Positions 1 through 11,860 of a stretch of DNA of 64,000 nucleotides are shown here, piece by piece. Numbering within the stretch: the first letter of the stretch is position 1; each line of letters begins with the position of its first letter. The DNA lies in NCBI RefSeq assembly GCF_902686445.1, contig NC_062213.1, forward strand, positions 4,833,241-4,897,240, read 5' to 3'. Below the pieces are notes generated by a model. The model was not told the DNA's origin. It saw nothing but the letters and a program-made list of their open reading frames with translations, and searched no databases. Position numbers and translations under genes: made by a program. Source of the DNA: Sciurus carolinensis. Lineage: Eukaryota; Chordata; Mammalia; Rodentia; Sciuridae.

Positions 1-735
1 GGAGAGGCCCCCCTCATTGGCCAGCCAGTTTTGCTAATTCAATTTTTCTTTACCTGGACATCATATCTTTCATATGTTCTCATAGTAGCTTTCAAGGCAA
101 CAGAGTTCATAAATTTTAAATTACATAATTAAAAAAATTATTTTAAAAATGGCATAAGTTAAATAATGTAGTAAGTTGACACATATATATAGTGTGTAAT
201 GATCAAATAAAGGTAATTAACACTTTCATCCCCTTAAGCTTTAAAAAAATTGCACATGTAATGATTGTGTATTTGTGGGGTAGAATGATGTGTCAATACA
301 CATATACAGGAGGTGTGGATCCAGTTGGGGTGATCACCCTGTGCACCCCTTCATCTTAACTCTGTGTTTGAAGACTGTGCTCCTCACAAATCATACAGGT
401 TATTGTGAACTGAAGTCCCCTAAATAAGCAGAAGAGCACTAGAACTTATTCCTCTAACTCCCAGTTCTTGCCTCTGACATCCTTGTTTACTTTTAGCATT
501 GCATATGGGACACAACACGTGGAACTGGCCTTCCTACATTTACTTCCCTTAACATAATGTCCTCCAGTTCTACTCATTTTGCAGCAAATGACAGACTACT
601 AGAATATCATTCTTTCATGGATGAATGGATTCCACTGTGCGTGCACGCTGCACTTTGGCAAACTGCTCTTACTGATGGGCTTCTAGGCTGAGTCCCTGTC
701 TCAGCTATTGTGAAGGGCGCAGTGGCCCACATGGG
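1..735 (-). mobile_element. Old LINE-1 3' end (L1M class), minus strand
   Basis: The plus strand reads as the reverse of an L1 3' UTR and the last part of ORF2. At 180-240 it has the block with ATGATCAAATAAAGGTAATT, at 435-450 the ACACTAGAACTTATTCCTC block, and at 550-650 the 'cttaacataatgtcctccag' block that precedes the ATTCCA(T/C)TGTG block. It is heavily diverged and frame-broken. The element probably continues off the left edge. The family assignment is from recalled consensus, and the right boundary is approximate. Confidence 0.75.
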
Positions 736-3354
736 CATGCAGGAGGCATGTAAGACCCAACTAAGGACCCGACTGTGCTCTCTGGGGAGAGAGCCACCTC
801 CTCTTCCCTGCACTGCCCACCAATGGTAGCTGGCAGACAGAGGCTGCCACACGCCCCTCACAGTCAGCCTGTCACTGTGGGTACTGAGGAGAATGAGAAG
901 TCCACAGTGTCTCCTTTTACTCTGGCCACACTTCTCACCTGCTGCCTCGACTTCCTGTACTTGGGTTAGACAGACGAATCAAGACAAGGAAAACACGTGC
1001 ACACCAACTGGGATCCAAGATGGGGACACAGTGGCGGAGGCTTCCTGAGCTCCTTGTGCAAGCACAGGTCATCCTCTGCTCCCTCCCTACAGGACAGTGT
1101 GCAGCTTCAGAGCTAGGGCTCTTCATTGCTGTTGCATATTTACTCATTTAATACGGATCCAAGCTGCTTCCCAAGAGGCAGATTGCCCTGGAGGGTAGAG
1201 GAGCAGGATCTGAGGGCAGAATGGCTGGAATCTTCTGATGGGGGATTAGAGGAAGGAGCAGGAAAAGAGAGCAAGATCAAAAAGTGTGGCAAAATACAAA
1301 TAAGAGCCAGAGCAAGAGCAAGACCAGGGCCATGAAGAACCACAACAGGAGGCTCTACCACAAGAACGTGAGGATCAAGAACAAGAAGAATCCATGTCCT
1401 ATAAATATTGTGGTATAGAGATTCCATTTAATATGATTTTAAGTGAGCAAATACATTATGTGGATAGAAAAAAAAAACTGCACGGTTTCTGGCACATGAC
1501 TCTTTTTGTTTGGAGATTGGTCAACCTTCTAAAGATGGTAAAACATAAATACATTGAGAGAACCTGAAATCAAGAGTGGAAAGAATCCTACTCAAACACT
1601 ATTTTCTATAATTATCAATATGTCTAAATATGGTTATGTGTATAGGTATATGTGTATATAGGGTATTACAACATTATCATTTCACAATTTCAAGCTATGT
1701 TCTGATGTGCCTTTTAAAGACATGGAATTTAGCAAAGAACACTGGCATAGTCTTGTAATCAGGAATATGACCCAGTAAACATATATTGCTCTTACTAGTT
1801 ATTCCTCTATTAGAAATTGACTTAATCTCTGTGGGTCCCCCCTGCACGGGATCAAGAAGAGCCTAATTTAGATATGGGGATCATTCTACCAGGCTGCACT
1901 ATGTGTAGTCAGAATCCGTGATGTGGGAAGTGGGAAGTGAGAGCTAGTTTTCTGAGATTTCTTGCAGAGTTCACAGTTATTTCTCTGTTAATTGGCACCT
2001 TACATTCTCCTGGTCTTTCTAGATGTGATAGGATTTTCCAAAGTCAAAAAATTCTTCTCTTAAAGATGAATAACTCTAACAGAGCACTTGGAGTCTGTGA
2101 CTGCATGTCCTTGCAGGGTGGTGAAACAGTGCTGAAGTCATGGATCAAAACAACAAACTCTGGGCTAAACTCACCTATATGGTAGCTTCAGAATGTAACA
2201 CTGACTCATTCAGAAATTTTAAGTGTCATTCTACACCTTTGTAAAAAGTGATTGTGTCAAGAAACCTCAGGATCAGCGTAGTTTGGACGTAGGACTGTGC
2301 ATCTTAATTGAGACAGGCTGCTTGGGAGACATCCGTCAATCTCAACACCTTCCCTTCTACCCCACACTCCACTCATGCCATCAGAGCCGGAACTGTATGG
2401 TGTTGTCACTTGATTTGACCCCACTGTTTCCTGGGGTCCTGGGTCCTTCCTTTCTGGTCCAGTGTATGGACACACTTTTCTTTTTTTAAAGACTTTGCTT
2501 CCCTTAACTTCCTTTGACTGCCCCTGGAGCTTCCCATGCCCAGCCTGGAACCTCTGGTTGACCTGTAGGCTGTCCTGGATGAAGTGACTTGGGACACCAC
2601 TAGAATTCTGAGGCTCCTCTGGTTGACAGTGAATCAAAGCAATGTGAGATAAGGGTCAGGGGCCACGGGTTCCATCCTCCCATGGTGGCAGGCCTGTGTT
2701 GTCCATACACTGTCAAAGTCTTTGGTCATCCAAAGACTTATGTGCAAAATGCAGATCTGGGTTATCTGGTTTCTAAAGTTTCCTAATTACAGCTATTAGA
2801 TTCTGTAAGATTTAAAATTTCATATCACACAGGAATAGAATCAGTTTCACTCTTTATAAAAGTATATGAAAATGGAGAGTAATGGTGAATCTTTCTTGCT
2901 CATTGTTTGGAAAATGAGTAATTAGAACAGAATTATTGCCCAGATGAATGATAACCGTGGATGTGATGTTTGTAGACAATATGTATTTCTAAATTGCATA
3001 TTTTTTTGAAAGGAAGAGTTAGTCACTTACAGATAATTTGCTTGAGGCATGGACATTATTTACAGCCCGAATGTGCTTGCTTGGCACATGATCTTGGATG
3101 TGGTCCACCCTAACCCCTCCCCTTCCCCACTCCCGCTGGAACAACCACCTTGTCCTTCTCCTGGCCATCTGGGTCAACTGTGCTGTGCTCTCATCGCTGG
3201 GCACCCCACAGTTCAACCCTTTGTCCTGTTGGCTCACAACTTCTTATAGAGAGGGAAATGCTTTCTGTTGCCAAGAATTCCAGAAGTAATGGCACAGGGA
3301 GCGGGTAAAGTTCCACTTGAGCCAACAGGGACCTAGAAACGAATTTAGAATCTG
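736..3354. other. Non-coding stretch, no identified repeat or gene
   Basis: Mixed-composition sequence. Open frames here are short (126 codons at most), overlap on both strands, and lack recognisable motifs. An A/G-rich run at about 1190-1390 yields an Arg/Ala/Lys-rich peptide in one frame, which I read as compositional bias. No splice-flanked conserved peptide was recognised. Confidence 0.5.
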
Positions 3355-3490
3355 CCATTATTTACCCAATGCCTGCTGGGTTTCAGCCCTTAGTAGAGCT
3401 TTAACTACCTCGTCTCACACAACCCTGGGGTATAGTCACGCATTACAGACTGATAATTGAGAATAATCTTTCAGATGGTTAAAGCTAGTA
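3355..3490 (+). repeat. MIR SINE relic
   Basis: The order of blocks matches the 3' half of a MIR. An 'aatgcctgctgggtttcag' block (for the usual ACTRTGTGCCAGGCAC) comes first, then a CTCRTCTCACACAACCCT block and a GATAATTGAG block. It ends with TGGTTAAAGCTAGTA. About 30 percent divergence is expected for this family. Confidence 0.6.
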
Positions 3491-4760
3491 GTTTCCCAAC
3501 TGATTTTTTAAAATAGAACTTTATTTTAAATGAAACGGCACGTAGATACATCTGCACACACCTCATTAACTCACACGCTTCCATTTGATCTGTAGGTGAC
3601 TTACCCAGCAATTACTGGCTCGGTAACAGCAAAGTGCCTCCCTGTGAGCTAACCCTTCCCTGCGTCCAGGGTGCTCTTGATCACTTCTCCAGTCAAGGCT
3701 GATGGAGCTGCTGGCAAGAGTTCCTTTCCCCCTGGGAGAGGAGTCTCATGTGAGACACTCCCCCGTTCCCCCCGGGAGGGAGAAACACGTGAAACACAGT
3801 CTTCACAGCCTGAGAATGAAGGCACATAGGCACATAGGGTGTAGCAAAGAGGAATTTTGAAAAAGAATACACTGGTTTTCATGATATTCTTGAGTTACTG
3901 AACCAAGAAATTGTGAAGTCTCACATGACCTTTGGACTAAAAATTACTTGCAGTAATGCTTTTCTTTTAATGATGAAGTAATCTTGAACTGGGAGTCCAT
4001 TTACATGGGGCTCAGACCATCCCTACTGGGGAAGGCCCTTCTTGGTCACCTGCCAATGTAGCTGTCCCTTGGTTTTGCCCCTGAGGCAACTCTGAAGACC
4101 TTAGAACTCCAAGATATAAAGTCTGAAAACATCTGAGATATTTCAAATCTTCTTATAAATGCACCAGGATAAAGAAGTCTTATCACAACTTAGGAGAACT
4201 GCACATATACATCTTTAGTGAGGATTAACTTTTAATTTCTCCATCCCACAGTGAGTCTATGTGTGGGTATTGATGGAAACCTCTAAGTTGTGTAATCATG
4301 GGTCGTTTTGCTTTGTTTTATCTGCATAGGTTATTTTGTTCCATTTTCATGCATTTAATAATAAGGATGAAACCTTTTAATTCTGTGTCTGTATCAGAGT
4401 GAAGTGGTTAAAAAATGAATAAGAAAAATAAGCCGTCAGGAAGGATCTTTCATCATAGAAGAGAAAATCTGATTCTTGAAGGAAAGCCACACATCGCTGT
4501 GGTCTCAGAGAGGGGGAAAGCCAGCAGGGAGAGGAGAAAAGAGAGGGGACGGGGAGGGAGACCGGCAAGGACTGGGAGAACGTGGTAAGGGATAGGGGAA
4601 TGAAAGAGCTGCAGCAGCTTCAGGGAGCAGGTGGCCTGACCCTGCAGCAGAGTGGGACAAGCTCCCTGGTGACAGCCCTGTGGGTGGGGACCGGGAGGGG
4701 GGATGGCCGCTGCACAGTGCTTCCGCTTCACCTGCGTGGGAAGCATTCCAACTGCAGACC
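3491..4760. other. Non-coding stretch, nothing identified
   Basis: No convincing coding exon, RNA gene or repeat was recognised. The 4500-4700 part is purine-rich (GGGGAAAG and GGGAGG runs), which accounts for the 112-codon minus-strand open frame. Confidence 0.5.
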
Positions 4761-4885
4761 TGAAGACTGTCAGAATTAAAAGACGAGCCACAAGTTGGAA
4801 TAAAACTTTTGCAAAATACTTATTTGAAAAAGATTTTTATCCAAAATATACAAAAAACTCTGAAATAGAGTTACTTTATATTAGG

Positions 4886-5107
4886 TAGGGGGAGTGAAGG
4901 GAGGGGAAGGGGCACGGGGTAGGAAGGATAGTAGGGTGAAGCAGACATTATTATTCATGTACATATAACTGCGTGACCGATGTGATCCTACAATATGTAC
5001 AATCAGAAAAATGAGAAACTACACTCCATTTATGTATGATCTATTAAAATGTAAAAATGCATTCCACCATCATATACAACTAATTAGAACAAATAAAATA
5101 ATTAATT
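4886..5107 (+). mobile_element. Young sciurid-type L1 3' UTR fragment, plus strand
   Basis: It starts with the purine-rich G tract (GGTAGGGGGAGTGAAGGGAG) and continues with the tail typical of squirrel L1 copies: CATGTACATATAACTGC, AATCAGAAAAATGAGAAA, AAATGCATTCCACC. It ends in AATAAAATAATTAATTAAAA. The same tail lies reversed at 22335-22615. It interrupts an older L1M and holds no ORF2. The target duplication could not be resolved. Confidence 0.8.
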
Positions 5108-5416
5108 AAAAATATAAACACACCCAATATAAAAAATTGGCAGGAGATCTGAACGAATACCTTTCCAAAGATGACATACCAATGGCAAATAAACCTGTGA
5201 AAAAGCTATTAAACATTATAGGTGAATAGGGGAAGACTACGGGTAATTATGTAAAGTAAAACAACGATATCCACTAAAGTGGCATGCCACTAAATACCAG
5301 ACTATGAATGAACTATCCCACTTCATATGCCACTAAAATTAATGACTAAAATTCAATAACACTGACAATACCAAATGCTGACAACAATGCAGAGAAAAAA
5401 GACCACTCATTCATTC

Positions 5417-5609
5417 TTTTTTTTTTTTTTTGGGTATGGGAGATTGAACTCAGGGGCACTTGAACACTGAGCTACATCCCCAGTCCTATTTTGTATTTTA
5501 TTTAGAGACAGGGTCACACCGAATTGCTTAGCACCTCGCCATAGCTCAAGATCCTCCTGCCTCAGCCTCCTGAGCTGCTGGGATTACAGGCATGCATCAC
5601 CACCTGCTT
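5417..5609 (-). mobile_element. B1-dID composite SINE, minus strand
   Basis: On the minus strand a 7SL-derived B1 half comes first (reverse of CTGCCTCAGCCTCCTGAG and CTGGGATTACAGGCATG). It is followed by a tRNA-like dID half (reverse of GATTGAACTCAGGGGCACTT and ACTGAGCTACATCCCCAG) and a poly-A tail, seen as 15 T at 5417-5431. The short direct repeat CACTCATTC occurs at 5404-5412 and 5610-5618, consistent with a target-site duplication. This composite is typical of squirrel and dormouse lineages. It is the only SINE of this kind I found in the window. Confidence 0.88.
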
Positions 5610-6277
5610 CACTCATTCTTTTTTGATGGAAAAGCACAATGGGACGGCTATCTGAGAAGACAGGTTGAAAGCTTCTCATGCAGCCACTGTGTTCCTAGGT
5701 ATTTTCCCAAATGGGTTGAACTCTTCTGTCCACAAAATTTCCTACACACAGATGTGTATAGCAGCTTTATTGGTCAATTGCCACACACTGGAAACACCCA
5801 AGATGTCCTCCTTCAGTGGGGGAATAGAGAGGCAAACCATGGCACATCCACGCAGGGAAGTATCATACGGCCACAGCAGGGAGGACACATCGAGCCCCAG
5901 GGAGACACCGAGGAGCCCTGGGCACATATAGGTAGGTGGAAAAAACCAGTCTGAACAGGCTACATTTATAGCTCCAAGTGCATAACATTCTGGGAAAGAC
6001 AGAAATACACACAAAGTAGAAAGAACCGTGGTTTCCAGGGGTCCTGGGGGAAGAGGGAAGAAAAATAAGTGAGGTACAAGAGATTTTGGGGGCAGTAAAA
6101 CTGTATTCGATGACACTGTAATAGGGACTCATGACAAGAAGCATACAACAAAAGCCAAAGAGCTGTGCAACACAGTGCGCTTTCATGTATATGCTGGCCT
6201 TCAGTCAACAGCAGCGTATTTATACACTGCTATTTAGTTGTAACAAATGTGCCACACAAATGCAAGATGCTAATAAG

Positions 6278-6692
6278 AGGGTGTGTGTTGCTTTAACCAA
6301 AATACCTGATGAGAACAACTAAGAGGAGGAAAGATTTGTTTGGGCTCATAGTTTCAGAGGTTCAGTCCAGGGTTGGCTGGCTCCAAGACAGAAACATCAT
6401 GGTGGAAGGGAACAGCAGAGGAAGACTGCTTAGCTCTTGTTAACCTCTGGGAAGCAGAGTGGAAACAAGGAGCCAGGGACAAAATGTAGTCCCCGAAGTC
6501 ATGCCTCCAGTGACCCTCCTATTCCAGTCGTGTTCCACCTGCCTACAGTTATGGCCCAATAATCCACTCAAATTATTAATCCATCAAATGAATCAATCCA
6601 CTGATGAGTCACAGCTCCCGTAATCTAGTCTCCTTACCTCTGCCAAATACATAAACTCTTGGAGGGACATTCCAGATCCAAACCATAACACA
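6278..6692 (-). mobile_element. MaLR solo LTR (ERVL-MaLR), minus strand
   Basis: Read on the minus strand it begins TGTTATGGTTTGGATCTGGAATGT, the usual MaLR LTR start. It then runs through the AATCCACTGATGAG, CCTCCAGTGACC and TTTCAGAGG blocks, ending near the TTGTTCTCATCAGG block. No internal sequence is attached. It sits inside the 3' UTR of the L1M. Close relatives in the window are at 15376, 17412 and 45214. Confidence 0.8.
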
Positions 6693-6779
6693 GTGGAGAC
6701 TATGCAGGGGAGAGTGGGTATGTGGAAGTCAGTAGTATCTGTTCTATTTTTCTGTAAATCCAAAACTTAAAAAAAAAAA

Positions 6780-7544
6780 ATTTTGGATCTATTTCACGTG
6801 GTTGGACCATCACGTTTGAGGCAGAAAATCATGAGCAATGGAAAGGAGGAGGTAGGCAGAAGCCACTCTATGGAGCCACTTGGGGAATGAATATTATCCT
6901 GTTGCTAATGGGGAGCAGTTGAGGGTTTTAAGCAGGGAGGTAAAGCACTTTTCCTCTGAGATGGGGTCAGTCTTAACTTACAAGGCTGTTCTGCACGTCG
7001 AACCAGATCACACCTGCAGAAGTACTTTCAAATCTGTTAATTGCTGACCTAGAGCAAGCTGCTGATAGATTGCCTGTGGCTTCTACATAAGAACCAGTGT
7101 CTCACCATTTCAATCGAAGATCATAAAGTCCTCATTATTCTACTTCCCATGGAGTTTCTGTATGTGATAATATCTGCACAATTTGGAGACCTGTTAAGCA
7201 ACTTTCTGTTGTTACCAGTAACAATCAAAGGTGGAGTACCCTGGAAAGTGACCAGACCATTTGCTGTGGAAGAAACATGGCAGACACCCACATCCCCTAA
7301 AGGTGACCTGGACTGAGTGAATCCAGAGAATGAAATTCAGAGCCTGTTTTAATCCAACTTTCTAAAGTAAGGATAGAGAGGGAAAATGATAATGTGTGTA
7401 ACATCTTGGGGGGAAAAGTACACACATGTGCATAAAAAACCCAGGACTTTTAATCTAACCCAAAGATGAGTTCTTCATTTGGCAAGGCCAAAGTTGATGC
7501 TTATAAACAACTATGAAAATAAGGGACAATCTGGATGTAAAAGC
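6780..7544. other. Mostly unidentified non-coding stretch
   Basis: No gene was seen. The segment 6835-6960 (AATGGGGAGCAGTTGAGGG and neighbours) resembles a widespread ancient mammalian repeat of the 'replace-the-end-of-gel' kind with 'ggagccattgaagg...agcaggg'. I could not name it, and a similar fragment may lie at 26270-26480. Confidence 0.4.
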
Positions 7545-7610
7545 AAGCCATAACTAACATTTCTTAGCACTTCCTACATGTCAGGCACTTTTCTACAATT
7601 TACCTCATTG
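7545..7610 (+). repeat. MIR SINE fragment
   Basis: AACTAACATTTCTTAGCAC followed by CTACATGTCAGGCAC and TCTACAATTTACCTCATT matches the central MIR core (ATTTATTGAGCACTTACTATGTGCCAGGCAC). Only the core is present, so the call is tentative. Confidence 0.45.
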
Positions 7611-8794
7611 GGCAGGGTGGGTGGAGGTGCCACTGTATGGAGGATTTAACTACCGTGCCCAATGTTGCCGTCCACCATAGGGGCACGGTCAGGATCAGCA
7701 CAGCAGTCCACCTCATGACTGACCTAACCTTCTGACCCACTGTGCACTTCTGTCCTTCACCCCAAGAAGGAAAGCAAGTCTTCAAAAATATGAAGCATCT
7801 TAATTCCAGAAACACTTCAAAAGTTCAAAAGTGGTATGTGCTAATGGGAGTACCATGGCCTTTGGGCTCAGACAGAGGAGCTTCAAGTTCTAGTTCAGCT
7901 GCCTGCTAGGTCTGGGGAAGGTACAGAAACTACATACAAATACATAAAAAGCTTCAGGTACTTTATTTTATGGTCTTTATGTGAATGAAACACAGCGACA
8001 TAAATACAGCGTCCAGCACCAACAGATTGCGAATACGCAGTTCACATTAGACCAGCTCTCTTCATTTCATTCTTTATGATTTTGTTCCTGAATGGATTTT
8101 CCCAGCATGAAAGGTTGAACTGATTATTTTGGCAGCTCTGTCTCCCCATGAAAACGAATAAATTGGTACCCGATTTGGTCTCATTAGTTTGGTAAATATG
8201 AGTCATTCTGCAGAGTGAAATAACCTCTCAGAGAACTTTTAAGTGCTGTTTTTAAATCTAAAAAGCTGTGGAGCAGAGTTGGAGTTCGTTAATCTCACCA
8301 GGGCCCTGTCTGCGCCAGCAGCCAGCCTCTCTTCTCTGATATCAATAGATGCAAAATCCCTCTTTGATGACTTTGCTTTTGTGGCTTCTATTGCTGACAG
8401 TATAATTATATGGTTATTAATATCCTAAATGGTCTATCTGGCTGGCATATCAATGATAGTTCACCGAGAGAACAAAAACAAGGTTTCTCAGTTGGCAAGC
8501 TCAGAAGTGCACATCCGACCGAGGCGTTGGTCTCCTTGTCTGTCTGTGCCTGCCTAATGAAACAGGCATGCAAGGCTGTCAGTTTGTGTTTGTTCAGGAC
8601 AAGAGCTCAAGAGTTAGAAAAAGCCAGGGCTGTCACCTTACAGGACAATGTCCAAGATCGCTGTTCCTGGCATAAAGTGAGACACTTATTTCTGTCCTAG
8701 CGTTTTAAACTGTGTGTCAGGCTACTTGGTGCACGTTCTGAAGGAGGAAGTGACAGGCACTTACAGATATCTACTTGAAGGGCTCAGGGCCTTT
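7611..8794. other. Single-copy-looking non-coding sequence
   Basis: No repeat was recognised. Segment 8230-8480 is repeat-free and AT-balanced with many homeodomain and TCF-like words: TTTGATGA, CTTTGCTTTTGT, GGTTATTAATATCC. This is the texture of conserved non-coding elements, but conservation cannot be judged from one sequence. Confidence 0.4.
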
Positions 8795-8870
8795 TTGTTT
8801 ACTCTGTGATGTATCCCAAGTGTCCAGAACAGTGCTAGCCAACACCAGGGGCTCTGATGTGTAGGATGTG
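8795..8870 (+). repeat. Possible L2 3' end fragment
   Basis: The segment TGATGTATCCCAAGTGTCCAG, then AACAGTGCTAG, follows the order of the L2 tail (GTATCCCCAGCGCCTAGAACAGTGCCTGGC). It is short and decayed. Confidence 0.4.
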
Positions 8871-11594
8871 TTCCTAACACCATGTCACTGAAACTGGATC
8901 ATCACATACTCCAGTGTGGCCCTGTGGCCATCACTGAGACCCTCACTCACACTCACACACAACAACAGAACGAGGACCCAGAACTTCTCTCCACATTCAC
9001 CAAAGCCTAGGATTTTCACTTAAACGTACTGTTAAAACAGTCTCATTAACTTCCTTCATCTGCTGTTCACAGCCCTTGGTTCCACCGCCTGGTCTGGGAG
9101 AGAGAGACAAAGGGGTCCGTGGCACACAGTTGTTGGACATCGATTCTGCTGATTCTTCTCCCAAATGTCTTCCTCCCCTTTTCTTTTTCCCAACCACTAT
9201 ACTGCTAGTTTGGTTTCTCTTTCTTACTTCTGTGGGCCACTTCTAAAGCTCTCCCCCCATTGCTTCCAATAGTCTTAATCCATTTTCCCCTCATGAAATG
9301 AGACTTCTTGTTCGACTTATAAATGGTGGACTGATTGTACCTTGCCCCCTCCTGGGCTCCGCATTACCTTCCAAATAAAACTAGACTTCCTGGGGCCTTT
9401 GATAGTCCTTTGTGATTTTGTTTCCTGCCTCTTTCTGCCCTCCCTTCCTCCTCTCTCGCCCATGCCTGGTTGCACCATAGCTACCGATTCATTCCGAGTG
9501 GCCACGTGTTCCCTCTCGCCCGTCCCTTCCACTGCAATATTAGATAAGTTGTGATCAAGGTAGCCATCTTTCCAGAAGCAGTTCAAACATGGCCATCTGC
9601 ATCAAGGCTTCCTCTCTCTGTCCCATTTGTTATTGAGACATGGCCTACCAACACGCCTTTTTGTACTTCCCCACAGTGTGTCTTATTTTTGCATTGTGGT
9701 ATGGTTATTTATGTTTGCAGCTATTTCAGGCTGCTGTCTGTAAGAGTCTGGAAGGTATAGACTATTGCAGAAACAGCCCCACTACTCTTTGGCTCTCCTC
9801 ATCAAGAGCTGCAGCCTAGAACTCTCACCAATGCCCAATAAAAGGCTGGACAGTTAGCATGGAGAGGTTTAAGAATGCATTTCCAACCATGGGGCAAATC
9901 AGCTGGTTTTCATAATCATTCCAAATGTACTTCTGAAAAAATGTAGTGGGAATGAATATTTATGTAGCTGTTTTGGATCTAACAGTCAACTGAGCTGCAG
10001 GTGTCCTGGGGCCATGGTCTCAGTCCCTGTGTGTGGTGACATATCCTGCTCAATATTGGACATGTGGTGCTGGTCAGAAACCATATTACTATAAATGGTA
10101 AAAAGTACATTCATCTGATTTAATGAATCTGTGCTGCATGCTTCATTATTCTGTATCCCTGTGACCCAGTTTTCAAATCTGAAGACATACCACGTTCACC
10201 TCTTTCTTTTCAGCCTCCAGATTAGAGAAGTGTGGACCCCTTCCAAAAACATGGGCAAATGCCTGTGCACTTGCTGCCATGTGCTTTGTGTTCTGGCTCC
10301 TTGGGGGACCAGGTGGTATCCCATTAGTTACAAGGCAACATTGCAGAGGTCTGGAGAAGGGCTGCTGAGGGGAGGTAGACAGGTGGGAAGAGGAAGCCTG
10401 AGCAGGCAAGCAGGCTCCTCAGCAAAACCACCTGTGACTCCAAGGTGTCCTCTGGACACTGTGCAGGAGAGCCACCTGCACAGATGTTGGTTCCTGGGAG
10501 GTCTATCGCCAGGGCCGGGAAGCAGGAGGTCTGGGATGAGGCCCAGGATTGCTTATCATACACAGTTGCAGCACGTGCATAAGCTTGAGGCTGCAGTACT
10601 CCTCACAAGGTTGTGAAGGGTGGCCATTCTGACCCAGCACCTAACAGGCTCAGTTGTCATGGTAGGAGATCCCCTGCTCCTTTCCCACCCAAACACTAAT
10701 CAAGCTGTTAGTGCAGGAGGAGCATGGGGCAGAAGGGGAAGGTATGTTAGAAATGTGAGTGACCAAGCAGCTCAAGGATGCAGGGCTGGGCCTGCCTAAC
10801 GTGGCAGAATGAGATTTTCTTCTACAAAACAAAAGAAAACCAACACTGCCCTCAGTGCTCACTCAGCAGCAAAACATCTCCACTAGCTCTCCAGGCCCGG
10901 GAGCAAGGTGCCAGGAGTCGGGGATTTGAGACCACAGAACTTCACTCTCTCAGACTCATGGAGGCTTGGAAGTCTGAAGCCAAGGTGCTGGCAGGGCACA
11001 CTCCTCCCGAAGGCACCAGAGGAGCCCTGTGCTGTGATCTTTGCTTCCGGTGGCACCACAATCTCTGGGGGTCCCTGGTGCTTGGATGCCTTGCTCCAGC
11101 CTCTGCTCCATTCATCTTGTGGTGTCCTCATCTGTGTCCACTTCACCTTTTGAATGTAGCCACTGCTGCACATCTTAAAAGTGACACGCTTTTCTTTTCC
11201 ACTTCTCCCTCTCCCTCTTGCGAACCTGGGGGCAGGGAACAAGAGTGCCTTGAGTTGTCTGTCCTCCACAGAAGGAGATGTCACCCGAAGGTCTAGGAAG
11301 TGACTATTTCCCAAATTAACAAGTGAATTTCAACCCAACAGCAGGGCGTATCTGGGACCCTGTATCAGGGGAATGTAATCTTTGAATAGCTTCTTTAAAA
11401 GCCCTCTGTTTTCCCTGTTGGGCAGAATCATAGCCTCCAGGACAGGAGCCCCTGTGTTTCTCCTTTGCTAGCAAAGCAATGAAACTTCATTCTCTTTTTT
11501 CTCAAAAATGTGTCCTCTTTATTGGATTGGTATGGGGGATAAGGACCAAGGTTTTGGTAACAAAATTGGTGACCCAGATGGGACCCGAAAGCAG
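8871..11594. other. Non-coding stretch without recognised features
   Basis: Open frames of 161 codons (10131-10616, +) and 172 codons (10778-11296, +) exist. Each is mirrored by long frames on the opposite strand and has no domain-like composition, repeats or catalytic motifs. I treat them as chance frames in GC-richer sequence. No repeat family was recognised. Confidence 0.45.
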
Positions 11595-11676
11595 CCCCTG
11601 TTCCGGCTTTCCCCACCTCTTCTCTTCTTCCTTCGCCCCTGTTCCGGCTTTCCCCATCTCTTCTCTTCTTCCTTCA
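11595..11676. repeat. 41-bp tandem duplication
   Basis: Two adjacent 41-bp units (11595-11635 and 11636-11676), each starting CCCCTGTTCCGGCTTTCCCC, differ at two positions (C/T at unit position 22 and G/A at position 41). The high identity implies a recent or homogenised duplication. It is pyrimidine-rich and has no coding meaning that I can see. Confidence 0.95.
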
Positions 11677-11699
11677 AGGATACCCGTAATACTGCAGTA

Positions 11700-11860
11700 A
11701 GTTTACCATAATTCAGTGTGACCTAGTCTCAACTTGGTCACACATGTTAAGATCCTGTTCTCAAATAAGGTCACCTTCACAATTACTGGAGTTGAAGACT
11801 TTGGCATATCTTTTTAGGGGACACAATGCAACTGGTGACTATATCCAATAAACAGTGTAC
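11700..11860 (-). repeat. MLT1-like LTR fragment, minus strand
   Basis: The plus strand shows TCTCAAATAAGGTCACCTTC, then GGAGTTGAAGACTTTGGCAT, then TTTAGGGGACACAATGCAAC. This is the reverse of the first 150 bases of an MLT1-type MaLR LTR. The rest of the LTR is missing. Confidence 0.6.

Larger units (their letters stand above)
4762..6779 (+). mobile_element. Old L1M element (ORF2 3' part and 3' UTR) carrying three nested insertions
   Basis: Segments 4762-4885, 5108-5416, 5610-6277 and 6693-6779 align in order with the end of an old placental L1. First come ORF2 blocks for 'kkW..FaKylfekDfyPKYtkNS', then the Q-I/CCAATATAAAAAATTGG block, then 'caataacactgacaataccaaatgctgac'-type sequence. The 'tttatagcagctttattggtcaattgcc' block and the 3' UTR follow, ending in a 12-A tract at 6769-6780. 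The frame is destroyed by indels. Insertions of a young L1 tail, a B1-dID SINE and a MaLR LTR show that it predates all three. Confidence 0.8.

Noticed and set aside
1126..1427. Arg/Ala- and Lys-rich peptide from a purine-rich tract, possible basic protein
   Set aside because: The peptide follows directly from AGAGCAAGAGCAAG-type low-complexity DNA; no start context or homology.
10131..10616. 161-codon plus-strand open frame
   Set aside because: No motif or domain; overlapped by 78-79-codon open frames on the other strand; Cys/Ser/Arg-rich composition typical of chance frames.
10778..11314. Opposing frames of 172 (+) and 143 (-) codons
   Set aside because: Both strands open over the same interval, with no recognisable protein features and no splice-like borders.
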